64,000 nucleotides of DNA from positions 1,054,001-1,118,000 of the forward strand of contig NZ_JAVQHL010000002.1 in assembly GCF_032670585.1 (NCBI RefSeq), in the 5' to 3' direction. The position numbers and the translations under genes are program-made. Positions 24,860 to 33,667 of the stretch are shown piece after piece. The notes under the pieces are model-generated. The model did no database searches, was not told the origin of the DNA, and saw only the letters and a list, made by a program, of their open reading frames with translations. The first letter of the stretch is position 1, and each line of letters starts with the position of its first letter. The stretch comes from Ostreiculturibacter nitratireducens (GTDB lineage: Bacteria > Pseudomonadota > Alphaproteobacteria > Rhodobacterales > Rhodobacteraceae).

Positions 24860-27139
24860 GTGCCTCGAGAATTCTTGGAGGAAGAGAAGCGCAGCTTCGC
24901 TGACGAGCTGAAGCCGGGGACGCAGCTCCTGCGCGGCCAGTACACGATCCTGAAGTTCCTCAACAGTGGCGGCTTCGGCATCACTTATCTGGCCCAGAAC
25001 AGCCTCGATCGCGACGTTGTCATCAAGGAATGCTTCCCCGGATCTCTGTGCCGGCGGGAAGACCTGACCGTGACTCCGAGATCGCGCGCCCACATGCCTG
25101 AATACCAGAAGGTCGTGCGGCTCTTCGTCCAGGAGGCGAAGAGCCTCGCCAAGCTCATCCATCCCCACATCGTCGGTGTCCACCAGGTCTTCGAGGACAA
25201 CGAAACCGCCTACATGGCGATGGACTATGTCGACGGTCGGGACCTGATCAAGATCATCGAGACGGACCGCGCCTCGATCACGCCGCCCCAGGTGATGGCG
25301 ATGCTGCGCAAGCTCCTGGGCGCGGTGGGTTTCATCCACGAACACGGGATGCTGCATCGCGACATCTCTCCCGACAACGTGCTCGTCGACAGGAAGGGAG
25401 AGCCGATCCTGATCGATTTCGGTGCCGCGCGGCAGCAGGCATCGGCGATCGGCGGCAAGGCGCTGTCGGCGATGCGGGTCGTGAAGGAAGGCTATTCGCC
25501 GCAGGAATTCTATGTCTCGGGCAGCCTCCAGAACCAGTCGAGCGACCTCTATGGCCTCGGTGCGACTTTCTATCATCTCATCTCCGGTGAGGCTCCGCCC
25601 GACAGCCAGGCCCGCCTGGTCGCCATTGCCGAGGGGGGCAGGGACCCCTACGTTCCGCTCGCCGGGCGTGTTTCGGGTTATCCCGACAATTTCCTCTCCG
25701 CGATCGACAAGGCTCTCAGGGTTCTGCCGAAGGACCGGCTGCAATCCGCGCAGGAGTGGCTCGACCTGATCGACACGCGGCCCGGTCTGAAGGTCGTAGC
25801 GCTGAGAGATCGCAAGGACATCGGCGCGGCGCGTTCGGAGCCTCGGTCGAAACAATCTGGCAGCCCGGAGCCGGCGGCAACCGCGGAAACGAAGAAGGTT
25901 TCAGCGCGCCCGCCCGTGGCGGAGGCCGCAGAGACAAAGGCCAAGATGCCGGCCCGCGACGCGCGTCAGGCTGCCGGGAATGGTGCAGCGAAGCCGGGGA
26001 AGGACGAAGCCGATCCGCGGTCCATCGCGGCGACCCTGACGCCCACGTCTGGCCGGAAAGGCGCGAAGAACCGCGCGGCCCTTCTTGCCGGGGCGACGGC
26101 GCTGGTCGCATTGTCGATCGCCATCACCGTCTATCCGAAGCTGCAGTCCGTCGAGGCGGTCGCGGTCGCCGTACCGTCGGTTGCGCCGCAGGCAGCCGTG
26201 ACGGGTCCGGCAGCCGCGCCGTCCGCAGCGATCCCCCAGGAGGGGCCGAGTGCGGTGGCGGAACCTGAAGTGGCCGCCGCGGCGGCGCCCCCCGAAGCGG
26301 CCCCGCAAACCCCCGAATCCGGATCGGCCCAAGGCGCGTCCGCCCCGCAGATTTCCGCGGCAGAAGCCTTCAATCTCGTTCCCGTCGTGGCAGAGGTGGC
26401 GGCGGTCAAGGAGGTGGCGAGCACCGTCCCTGCGGAGCCCGCACGAAAGCCCGTCGTCGAAAGGGTCGTCGGCACCGAGCCGGAAGCAAATGCTCAGGTG
26501 GAGCCGGAGACCAGCGTCGACGTTTCGGCAAACCAGATCGCCGAGGCCACCTGGAGGGTCGCGCTGCCGTTCGAGACAGCCCCGACGGCCATCGCGGGCC
26601 GCAGCTTTCCCCAGATCACCGCAGTGAAACCCGACGCGTCGGCAGACGAGGTCAACGCCTGGATTGCAGATGGCGCCGTGATCTTTGCCGTTGCTGGCAG
26701 CTTTGTTTCCGGCGAGGGCGAAATCGTCGAGATCCTGAGCGGCCTGGCCGGCTCCGGCGCGGAGGAGTTCCTCTATGTGCCGCTGCGGATCAAGGACGAG
26801 CCTTCGGGGCCTTTCCGCGAAGTGACGCTCGCGGTTACGAACGCGCGGCACGTGGAACTGGTGAACGGTGTGAACTTCGAGGTGCGCGCGGCCTCCGGTG
26901 GCTGGCGGACCACGGTATCCGCTGTCGCGGAAGAGACCGAGGGCGGGCTTCGCGTGGGCGATGTCATTCTGGCCGACGCGCAGACGGGCGAGGGGCTCGA
27001 CGGTCCCGATGCCATCGAAGCGTTGATCGGCCAAAGGGCGCGGGCGCTGCAAAGCGCGGTGATCTTCGACGTGGAGCGCGACGGTGCCCCCGTCAGGGCA
27101 GCGATGGCGCTGTCGACAAAAGGACAGGTTTCGAAGTGA
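24860..27139 (+). CDS. Transmembrane Ser/Thr protein kinase with PDZ-like C-terminus
   Basis: A 759-residue Hanks-type kinase. The catalytic domain spans residues about 24-290: glycine loop LNSGGFGITYL, catalytic lysine K56 (VVIKECF), alpha-C Glu92, HRDISPDN (D168), DFGAAR (186-191) and GYSPQEFY. All key residues are present. An acidic Ala/Pro-rich linker leads to one transmembrane helix (about 405-427), a low-complexity stretch, and a C-terminal extracytoplasmic region ending in a PDZ-like fold (GLRVGDVILADAQTGEGLDG). It probably senses the envelope and phosphorylates cytosolic partners such as the FHA protein next door. Start GTG 24860 after GGGGG; GTG 24848 is also in frame. Confidence 0.88.
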   Translation: MPREFLEEEKRSFADELKPGTQLLRGQYTILKFLNSGGFGITYLAQNSLDRDVVIKECFPGSLCRREDLTVTPRSRAHMPEYQKVVRLFVQEAKSLAKLIHPHIVGVHQVFEDNETAYMAMDYVDGRDLIKIIETDRASITPPQVMAMLRKLLGAVGFIHEHGMLHRDISPDNVLVDRKGEPILIDFGAARQQASAIGGKALSAMRVVKEGYSPQEFYVSGSLQNQSSDLYGLGATFYHLISGEAPPDSQARLVAIAEGGRDPYVPLAGRVSGYPDNFLSAIDKALRVLPKDRLQSAQEWLDLIDTRPGLKVVALRDRKDIGAARSEPRSKQSGSPEPAATAETKKVSARPPVAEAAETKAKMPARDARQAAGNGAAKPGKDEADPRSIAATLTPTSGRKGAKNRAALLAGATALVALSIAITVYPKLQSVEAVAVAVPSVAPQAAVTGPAAAPSAAIPQEGPSAVAEPEVAAAAAPPEAAPQTPESGSAQGASAPQISAAEAFNLVPVVAEVAAVKEVASTVPAEPARKPVVERVVGTEPEANAQVEPETSVDVSANQIAEATWRVALPFETAPTAIAGRSFPQITAVKPDASADEVNAWIADGAVIFAVAGSFVSGEGEIVEILSGLAGSGAEEFLYVPLRIKDEPSGPFREVTLAVTNARHVELVNGVNFEVRAASGGWRTTVSAVAEETEGGLRVGDVILADAQTGEGLDGPDAIEALIGQRARALQSAVIFDVERDGAPVRAAMALSTKGQVSK

Positions 27140-27181
27140 ACCGAAGACGGGCAGTGAAAATAACCGAAGGACCGGAAGGCG

Positions 27182-28255
27182 ATGGCGGATCCCTCCGGGA
27201 AACGGACAGAGGCGAAGGGTGAACGCAAGATGTCGGTGATGCAGAGACTGTTTGCCATCAGCCGGGGCCGAACGGCTTCGACCGGCCGTGGCGAGAAACA
27301 TTTCGATTGGATCGAGCCGGAAGCGGAAGATGCCGTTTCTCCGGACCTGGACGAGCTTCGGGCCCCGAAGGCGGCGAAAGTCGTGGACGAACCCGTGGCG
27401 CGCGAGGTCCAGGCAGAGGCCGTCAGACCTTCGGTGTCCGAAGAGCCCGACAACTACGACGAATCAGCGGCCTCCATAGCGGCGGCAGTCTTCGCGGAAC
27501 TCTCTCCGTCCGAGGAAGCGAGGGCCGGGGTGGAACGCGCTGAACCGACGGAAACCGCGCCGCCTTCCGCGCCTGCCGAGGGTCCGAAAAGCATCTTCGC
27601 CTTCGAAATCGCGGATGAGGCAGAGGCTCAGGAGCCCGAACCGGAGGCGCTGGGTGTTCCGGAAGAAGCACCCAGCATGTGGAGCCTCGTGACGGAAGAG
27701 GCGGAAGCCGTCGCGCCGCAGCCCGAGCCCGAGGCGCCCGCTGAGGATGCGGTCCGGCCGGCCTCGGCCCGGCGCCGGTCCCTCCGCGTGAAGACGCGGC
27801 TTCTCGGCTTCGACCATTCCAACGGCGAGAGCGATGACATCCACCTGAGCGGCACGCCAAACGGCCCGGAGGCGGTGGGCCAGCTGTTTCCGGTTGGCTG
27901 GATCGTGGTCGTGCGGGGGCCGGGCAAGGGCAAGTCGTTCGCCCTTCAGCCGGGCGTGTCGCAGATCGGGCGGGACGAGGAGCAGGCCATCCAGCTCGAC
28001 TTCGGCGACCTCAGCATTTCCCGGACCAACCACGCCGCCATCGCCTTCGACGAGGAGGAGCGGAAATTCTACATCGGCCACGGCGGCAAGTCGAACCTCG
28101 TGCGCCTCAACGGCCGCCCGCTTCTCAGCACCGAGCCGGCGAAGAACGGCGACATGATCCGGATCGGTGAAACGACTTTGCGTCTTGTAACCCTTTGCGG
28201 CGAAGGCTTCACTTGGGCTGACGAGGAGAAAGATTCCGAGCCCGCAAAAGGTTGA
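27182..28255 (+). CDS. FHA domain protein
   Basis: A 357-residue cytosolic protein. The first 230 residues are acidic and low in complexity. The C-terminal FHA domain (about 245-340) shows the phosphothreonine-binding pattern: FALQPGVSQIGRDEEQAIQL (Gly-Arg), DLSISRTNHAAIAF (Ser and His) and NLVRLNGRPLL (Asn). It is the expected reader of kinase-phosphorylated threonines. It sits 42 bases after the kinase and one base before the PP2C gene, so the three genes form an operon. Two starts are possible: ATG 27182 (GGAAGG upstream) and ATG 27230 (MSVMQRLF). Confidence 0.87.
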   Translation: MADPSGKRTEAKGERKMSVMQRLFAISRGRTASTGRGEKHFDWIEPEAEDAVSPDLDELRAPKAAKVVDEPVAREVQAEAVRPSVSEEPDNYDESAASIAAAVFAELSPSEEARAGVERAEPTETAPPSAPAEGPKSIFAFEIADEAEAQEPEPEALGVPEEAPSMWSLVTEEAEAVAPQPEPEAPAEDAVRPASARRRSLRVKTRLLGFDHSNGESDDIHLSGTPNGPEAVGQLFPVGWIVVVRGPGKGKSFALQPGVSQIGRDEEQAIQLDFGDLSISRTNHAAIAFDEEERKFYIGHGGKSNLVRLNGRPLLSTEPAKNGDMIRIGETTLRLVTLCGEGFTWADEEKDSEPAKG

Positions 28256-28256
28256 T

Positions 28257-29033
28257 ATGAATTATGATGTTGCCACGGCCCTGAGCAGGGGCCAGCGCGA
28301 TTACCAGGAAGACGCGGTGATCGCAGATTTCAGTGTTGGTGCCGATTTCGGCTTTGCCGTGCTTGGTGACGGCATGGGCGGCCATGCCGCCGGCGACGTC
28401 GCGAGCAAGATCGTCGTGACAGAGGTCTTCGCCGAACTGAAGTTTCAATCCGGCGCCCCTGAGGTGTTCGAGGGGGCGGTCGCTGACATGCTCCTGAGTG
28501 CGGCGGAGACGGCCAATGCGGCGATCGCCGCCCAGGTGGCGGAGGACTCTTCGCTGCACGGGATGGGCTCGACGCTGGTCGCGCCGGTGATCTTCAAGGA
28601 CCGGCTTTACTGGATTTCGATCGGCGACTCGCCGCTTTACCTTTACCGCGATGGCACGCTGCGGCAGATCAACGAGGATCACTCGATGGGGCCGCAGATA
28701 GACCTCATGGTGAAGACCGGCCAGCTTGCGCCCGAACTCGCGCGCGACCATCCAGACCGTAACTTGCTGCGATCGGTCGTGATGGGGGCCCGGATTTCCA
28801 TGATCGACTGCAAGCCGATGCCCACGAAGCTTCTGCCCGGCGACACCGTCATCGCGGCGAGCGACGGGATCCAGTACCTGACGGACGAGGAGATCGTGCA
28901 AGTCCTTGCCGAGACCAAGGCGAAGTCGAGCGACGACACCGCGCGTGCGCTCCTCGCGGCGGTGAATGAGCTTGACGATCCCGAACAGGACAACGTTGCG
29001 CTTGTCGTCGTCAAGCTTTCCTCGAGTGGCTGA
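28257..29033 (+). CDS. PP2C-type Ser/Thr protein phosphatase
   Basis: A 258-residue metal-dependent phosphatase, the full length for a bacterial PP2C. Visible motifs are RDYQEDAVIAD (metal-binding Asp), FAVLGDGMGGHAAGDVAS, GMGSTLVAPVI, YWISIGDSPLYLYRDG, and the late acidic sites AASDGIQYLTDEEI and DDPEQDNVALVVV. It would reverse the phosphorylation made by the upstream kinase. It begins one base after the FHA stop and is translationally coupled to it. A gap of 132 bases follows before the GTPase. Confidence 0.92.
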   Translation: MNYDVATALSRGQRDYQEDAVIADFSVGADFGFAVLGDGMGGHAAGDVASKIVVTEVFAELKFQSGAPEVFEGAVADMLLSAAETANAAIAAQVAEDSSLHGMGSTLVAPVIFKDRLYWISIGDSPLYLYRDGTLRQINEDHSMGPQIDLMVKTGQLAPELARDHPDRNLLRSVVMGARISMIDCKPMPTKLLPGDTVIAASDGIQYLTDEEIVQVLAETKAKSSDDTARALLAAVNELDDPEQDNVALVVVKLSSSG

Positions 29034-29165
29034 GATGACACGCAGGGCTGAAAAAGCGTCGTCACATCCTGCACTTGCAGCTTTGTGCGCCGTTCCGGCC
29101 TGTGGCAAGAAGAATGGGAACGAAGTCTCCGTGCGAGGAGGACTCGCCGCGGAGGAAGGAGTGGC

Positions 29166-30383
29166 ATGATCCAGTTCCCGAGCGCCGAAGCGGAAATCGC
29201 GGGTCTCACGCGGTTCCTCTCGGATTCCGAGGGGCCCGCAGATTTGCGCGCCCGGGCCGAGAGGCTCGTGCTGAAGCTCTCACATCCGGTGCGGGTCGCG
29301 TTCCTCGGCCCGCCGTCATCCGGCAAGACGGAACTGGCTGGCTTCCTCGTCGGCGAGAAGCTTTCGTTGCCCGACGCGAACAGCGGGCACCGCCCGCCGC
29401 TTATCCTCAGCTATGCCGAAACACCTTCCGCGCGCGCCGGCTGGTGGGACGGAAAGGAACTCGCCGTGCCGCCGCGGGATCTGGGCGTCGCATACCGCGC
29501 GAGACCGGATTTCGTCGAACTGCGGCTTCCGAACCCAATCCTGAAGCTCATCAACTTCATCGACATGCCGGGGCTCGACAAGCTCCAGTGGCAGGCGGAA
29601 CAGGTCCGCTGGACCGCCGCGCGGGCCGAGGTCCTGATCTGGTGCACGCATGCGGCCTGGGCCTGGAACGCCGAGGAGGATCAGCTTTGGTCGCTGGTTC
29701 CCCCAAAACTGCAGAAGTCGAGCCTGCTTGCCGTGACGCACACGGACGTCACGCTTGCGGTCATCACGCTCGACAAGACGCTCGAGCGGCTGCGCTCCAT
29801 CGCCCTGCCGAAGTTCCGCGAGATGGTGACGATGGCGACGCCGGCGGCAGCGGCCGCTGCGCCGGGTGGGAGCGTGCAGGACGTCGCCGCCTGGGACGCT
29901 GCCGGAGGCCGTGCGATGGTCGGCAAGCTTCTTGCCGCCGCCCGCGCCGTCCGCGAGGCGGATATCGAGACGGCCCGCGCGTTTCTCGCCGAAGTCGCGA
30001 TCCAGCCCTCCGAAGTGTCCGAGCTTGAGCCCGGGCTCGAGACGGCCTCGCCGCCGGCCAGCGCCGCCGCCGTTTTGCGGGACGATCTCCAACGCCGGCT
30101 CGACGACCTTGTGGCTCTCGCCTCGGAGGATGGCGAATTCCGAATGGAAGCTTTCCTCACACGCTCGGCCGAACTGGCCGAAGCGCTTGGCGAGGATCTC
30201 TCCGCACCCGGTGCCCTGACCGAAGAGGGAGCCTGGGTCCGCGACGAGATGAAGGCCGCCGCAGCCGAACTTGGTCACCTTCTGGAAAAGGGCGGCATGG
30301 CGGCCTGCCTGGACGCCGCGGGTATCATCCTGCAACTCGGCCGCGACCTCGGCTGGGCGTTGCCGCATCTGGAGGAGGGCTGA
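29166..30383 (+). CDS. P-loop GTPase-like protein
   Basis: A 405-residue protein with an N-terminal GTPase-type domain: Walker A FLGPPSSGKT (G1, residues 47-55), DMPG in NFIDMPGLDKL (G3, 133-136) and THTD (191-194, in the place of the NKxD G4 box). The overall shape, with the core flanked by helical arms, is similar to bacterial dynamin-like or GTPase-of-unknown-function proteins. The rest is mainly helix (DADIETARAF-like repeats are not seen). It precedes a roadblock-like gene by one base. The ATG at 29166 follows AAGGAG. Confidence 0.75.
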   Translation: MIQFPSAEAEIAGLTRFLSDSEGPADLRARAERLVLKLSHPVRVAFLGPPSSGKTELAGFLVGEKLSLPDANSGHRPPLILSYAETPSARAGWWDGKELAVPPRDLGVAYRARPDFVELRLPNPILKLINFIDMPGLDKLQWQAEQVRWTAARAEVLIWCTHAAWAWNAEEDQLWSLVPPKLQKSSLLAVTHTDVTLAVITLDKTLERLRSIALPKFREMVTMATPAAAAAAPGGSVQDVAAWDAAGGRAMVGKLLAAARAVREADIETARAFLAEVAIQPSEVSELEPGLETASPPASAAAVLRDDLQRRLDDLVALASEDGEFRMEAFLTRSAELAEALGEDLSAPGALTEEGAWVRDEMKAAAAELGHLLEKGGMAACLDAAGIILQLGRDLGWALPHLEEG

Positions 30384-30384
30384 A

Positions 30385-30789
30385 ATGTCGCTCGACAATG
30401 CGCTTTCGACGGCGCGGCAGGCGGTGGAGGGCTGCGATTTCGTGGGCTACGTCGACCTCGAGCTCGGCATGATGCTGGGGTTCAACGCGTCCGAGGAACC
30501 TTCGCAGGACTTCACGGAAAACCTCGCCGCAGGCGTGGTGAACTTCCTCGACAGTGGGCCGGCGGTGCAGATCGAATCCGATCTCCGCAGCGCGACGGGG
30601 ACAGAGGCGGAACTCGCGCCCTATTTTCAGGACATCGTCGTCGGCGGGACCGATGGGTTGCATCTCTACCTGCGTCTGGAGAGCGAGCCGAACCATGTCG
30701 TCTGCTTCGTTTGCGGATTCGCGGCGGATCCTGCCGGGGCGCTGCATGCGGCCCGCGCCGCAGTCGCGGAATTCTCGGGTCTGGTCTAG
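30385..30789 (+). CDS. Small protein, possible roadblock/LC7-like
   Basis: A 134-residue soluble protein with the alpha/beta pattern of a roadblock/LC7 fold: an opening helix (LDNALSTARQAVE), strands GYVDLELGMMLGF, a long helix with DFTENLAAGVVNFLD, strands LHLYLRLESEPNHVVCFVCGF and a closing helix (GALHAARAAVAEF). This is a fold inference, not a motif match. MglA/Ras-like GTPases often work with roadblock proteins, and this gene follows the GTPase by one base. The ATG at 30385 follows GGAGGAGG. Confidence 0.55.
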   Translation: MSLDNALSTARQAVEGCDFVGYVDLELGMMLGFNASEEPSQDFTENLAAGVVNFLDSGPAVQIESDLRSATGTEAELAPYFQDIVVGGTDGLHLYLRLESEPNHVVCFVCGFAADPAGALHAARAAVAEFSGLV

Positions 30790-30864
30790 GTGGGGGGTGA
30801 GCATGCGCAGACGGACCAGCCATGAGCGCCGCGTGAGGCCCCGCACGGACCGGGAGGCGACACA

Positions 30865-31968
30865 GTGACGGAACGCGCTACGATCAGGGAACTCCTTCTC
30901 GAAGCCAGCGAGGCCGCACGGCCCGGCCGGGACGCGGTTCGCGCGCTTGTCCCAACTCCGGAGGCCGGCCACCTCGGCGCGCTCATCATGGAGATCGGCG
31001 AAACGATCCTGCCGCGACGCCTGACGTTTTCCTTTGGCCGGGGAAGCGAGCTGTTCGTCGAGGCGGGCAACCGCAGGCTTCTCGGAATCGGCTTCTCCGG
31101 ACGGGAGGCAGCGGAGCGTCTGGGCGTCGATGCGTCGCGCAGGTCGAAGGAACTTCAGAGCCTCTGCGAAATTCTGATTGGCTTCGTGGAGGACGGTTCC
31201 GGGAACGGTCTGGCCGTCCGTTCCGACCCGTCGTCCCTCTCCGAAGGCGCGGCGGCTGGCGCTGGCTTCTCTCTGTCCGAGATCGTGGATGCTCTTCAGG
31301 CAACGGAGTCCGAAGCCGAGCCGGCAGACGAAGCCGAGGCCGCAGAGGAACCGGAGGCGGAGGCCGCAGCGGCGCCCGAGACCGAGGTGGAACCCGAGCC
31401 CACGCTGGAGCCGGAAGAGGCGCCCGAAGCCGAGGCGGAGATTGAACAGGAGCCTGAGCACGCGACCGCGGAGGAAGTTGGACCCGAGGCGGAGCCCGAA
31501 GCCGCACCCAGCGAGGATGAGGAACTGAGGGCCGCGCCAGAGGAGGCGGCGGAACAGGAAGAACAACCGGAACCAATCGAGGAAGCCGAGCCCGCCGCAG
31601 AACCGGAAACCATGCCCGCGGCAGGCCTTGGCGAGGCGTTGTCGCGCCCGAGGGCGATGATCGAGGCCTGCGAGGATCACGCCAGTGTCGGCGCCATCGC
31701 CAGCATCGATGGCAAGGTGACGGCGCTCAGGGGCGACGAGGATGCGTTTCCAATCGGCAATATCGCGACGCAGGTCGCGCGGCAGGTCAGAATGAACAGT
31801 CCCTTCCTTGACGTGACCATGCCGGGCGAGTTCTTCGTTCTCATGGGCCCGCGGTCGGCTGACCTGCCTTCGCTCTGCTATTTCTCCGACGGGGAAGAAG
31901 TCATCGTCTCGACCGTCTCGCCGGAGGATCTGGACAGCGTGCTGTCCGGGGGGGCGCGGGAAGAGTGA
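30865..31968 (+). CDS. Acidic multidomain protein, function unknown
   Basis: A 367-residue protein. The N-terminal 110 residues are alpha/beta (IRELLLEASEAARPGRDAVRAL), the middle (about 145-250) is an Ala/Glu/Pro-rich acidic stretch with a strongly negative charge, and the C-terminal 100 residues (SVGAIASIDGKVTALRGDED, then PGEFFVLMGPRSADL) look like another small alpha/beta, perhaps roadblock-like, domain. It starts at a GTG (30865) after GGGAGG. It is the last gene of the signalling block, 75 bases after the small protein. No family recognised. Confidence 0.7.
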   Translation: MTERATIRELLLEASEAARPGRDAVRALVPTPEAGHLGALIMEIGETILPRRLTFSFGRGSELFVEAGNRRLLGIGFSGREAAERLGVDASRRSKELQSLCEILIGFVEDGSGNGLAVRSDPSSLSEGAAAGAGFSLSEIVDALQATESEAEPADEAEAAEEPEAEAAAAPETEVEPEPTLEPEEAPEAEAEIEQEPEHATAEEVGPEAEPEAAPSEDEELRAAPEEAAEQEEQPEPIEEAEPAAEPETMPAAGLGEALSRPRAMIEACEDHASVGAIASIDGKVTALRGDEDAFPIGNIATQVARQVRMNSPFLDVTMPGEFFVLMGPRSADLPSLCYFSDGEEVIVSTVSPEDLDSVLSGGAREE

Positions 31969-32082
31969 CCGGGCGCGCGGCGCGGGGTTGACCCTCGGCC
32001 CGGCCCGCAGCAAACCTTCGGCAGCGACGGCGCGGCGCCAGCCAGGTCCCGCCAGGAAGAACCGCTGAAGGGATAGCGACTT

Positions 32083-33597
32083 ATGGCCAACCCGCTCTAT
32101 GACGCGCTTTTCGGTCGCCACGAGGGGCGGCAGACGCCGTTTCTTCTGCTCGACGACGGGAAAACCGTTACCCATGCCGAGTTCCTCGCCCAAGCGGCGC
32201 GTTTCGCCGGGGAGGTCACGGCGCTCGGGCTCGAACCCGGCGACCGGCTGGCCGCGCAGGTGGCGAAATCGCCCGACGCGCTTGCCGTCTACGCCGCCTG
32301 TGCGCAGGCGGGCGTGATATTCCTGCCGCTCAACACCGCCTACACGCCGTCCGAAGTGTCCTATTTCGTCGAAGACAGCGGGGCGAAGCTGTTCCTCTGC
32401 GACCCGTCCAGCGAGGCCGCGCTCGCGCCGGTTGCGGAGGCGGCGGGCGCGACACTCAGGACCCTCGGGTCGAAGGGCGAGGGCAGCTTCGCCGAGGCCG
32501 CCGCGAGCCGTCCGCCGGAATTCCCGACGGTTGAGCGGCAGCCAGACGACCTCGCGGCCTTCCTCTACACCTCGGGCACCACCGGCCGGTCGAAAGGCGC
32601 GATGCTCACGCAGGCGAACCTTCTGTCGAACGCGGAAGTCCTGAAGGATTACTGGCGCTTCACGGAAGACGACGTGCTGCTGCACGCGCTGCCGATCTTC
32701 CACACGCACGGTCTCTTCGTGGCCACCAACATCATGCTGCTTGTCGGCGGGCCGATGATCTTCCTGCCGAGGTTCGACGCCGATGCCGTGATCCGCTGGC
32801 TGCCGATGGCGACGTCGATGATGGGCGTGCCCACATTCTACACCCGGCTTCTGGACGACCCGCGGCTGACGCGCGATCTGGTCGCACACATGCGCCTCTT
32901 CATCTCAGGCTCGGCGCCGCTCCTTGCCGATACCCACCGCCAGTGGGAAGCGCGCACGGGCCACAGGATTCTCGAGCGCTACGGCATGACCGAAACGAAC
33001 ATGAACACCTCCAACCCCTATGACGGGGACAGGCGGGCGGGAACGGTGGGCTTCCCGCTGCCGGGGGTGGAACTCAAGGTCACCGACCCGGTGACGGGCG
33101 CGGAACTGCCCAACGGCGAAATCGGCATGATCGAGGTCAGGGGCCCCAACGTCTTCAAGGGCTACTGGCAGATGCCCGACAAGACCAGAGAGGAGCTGCG
33201 CGAGAACGGATTCTTCATCACCGGCGACCTCGGGATGATTGACGCGGACGGCTACGTTCACATCGTCGGACGCGGCAAGGACCTGATCATCTCCGGCGGC
33301 TACAACGTCTATCCGAAGGAGATCGAGCTTCTGATCGATGAACAGGATGGGGTCCTTGAAAGCGCCATCATCGGCGTTCCGCACCCGGACTTTGGCGAGG
33401 CGGTGCTGGCGGTCGTCGTGCGGAATCCGGGGGCCGAGACCTCTGCCGAGGCGCTTGGCGCCGCGCTTTCAGGCAAGCTTGCGAGGTTCAAGCAGCCGAA
33501 GCGGATCGTCTTCGTGGAGGAACTGCCGCGGAACACGATGGGCAAGGTGCAGAAGAACATCCTTCGCAAGGACTACGAGGCCGCATTCAAGGGATAG
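32083..33597 (+). CDS. matB: Malonyl-CoA synthetase
   Basis: A 504-residue AMP-forming acyl-CoA ligase. Motifs: YTSGTTGRSKGAMLTQANLLSN (P-loop), ALPIFHTHGLFVAT, ERYGMTETNMNTSNPYDGDR, GPNVFKGYWQMPDKT, GDLGMIDADGYVHIVGRGKDL and ELPRNTMGKVQKN (catalytic lysine). The run GMTETNMNTSNPY and the LPRNTMGKVQKN end match Rhizobium MatB closely, which is my reason for the malonate assignment. The gene is 114 bases after the signalling block and 70 before acuI. Confidence 0.9.
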   Translation: MANPLYDALFGRHEGRQTPFLLLDDGKTVTHAEFLAQAARFAGEVTALGLEPGDRLAAQVAKSPDALAVYAACAQAGVIFLPLNTAYTPSEVSYFVEDSGAKLFLCDPSSEAALAPVAEAAGATLRTLGSKGEGSFAEAAASRPPEFPTVERQPDDLAAFLYTSGTTGRSKGAMLTQANLLSNAEVLKDYWRFTEDDVLLHALPIFHTHGLFVATNIMLLVGGPMIFLPRFDADAVIRWLPMATSMMGVPTFYTRLLDDPRLTRDLVAHMRLFISGSAPLLADTHRQWEARTGHRILERYGMTETNMNTSNPYDGDRRAGTVGFPLPGVELKVTDPVTGAELPNGEIGMIEVRGPNVFKGYWQMPDKTREELRENGFFITGDLGMIDADGYVHIVGRGKDLIISGGYNVYPKEIELLIDEQDGVLESAIIGVPHPDFGEAVLAVVVRNPGAETSAEALGAALSGKLARFKQPKRIVFVEELPRNTMGKVQKNILRKDYEAAFKG

Positions 33598-33667
33598 GGC
33601 GGCGGCGGTGGACATCGCCGCGCTTCGGGGCGAACGTGGACGGAACGGCGAACAACAGGAGGGCGAC

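Noticed and set aside
21376..31968. Type VI secretion system
   Set aside because: Only the kinase, FHA and phosphatase resemble T6SS regulators; no TssB, TssC, ClpV, TssM, Hcp or VgrG-like protein is visible in the window.
30325..32889. Very long reverse ORF of 854 codons
   Set aside because: It is antisense to the small roadblock-like gene, the acidic protein and matB, all of which have sound translations; high GC makes such frames common.
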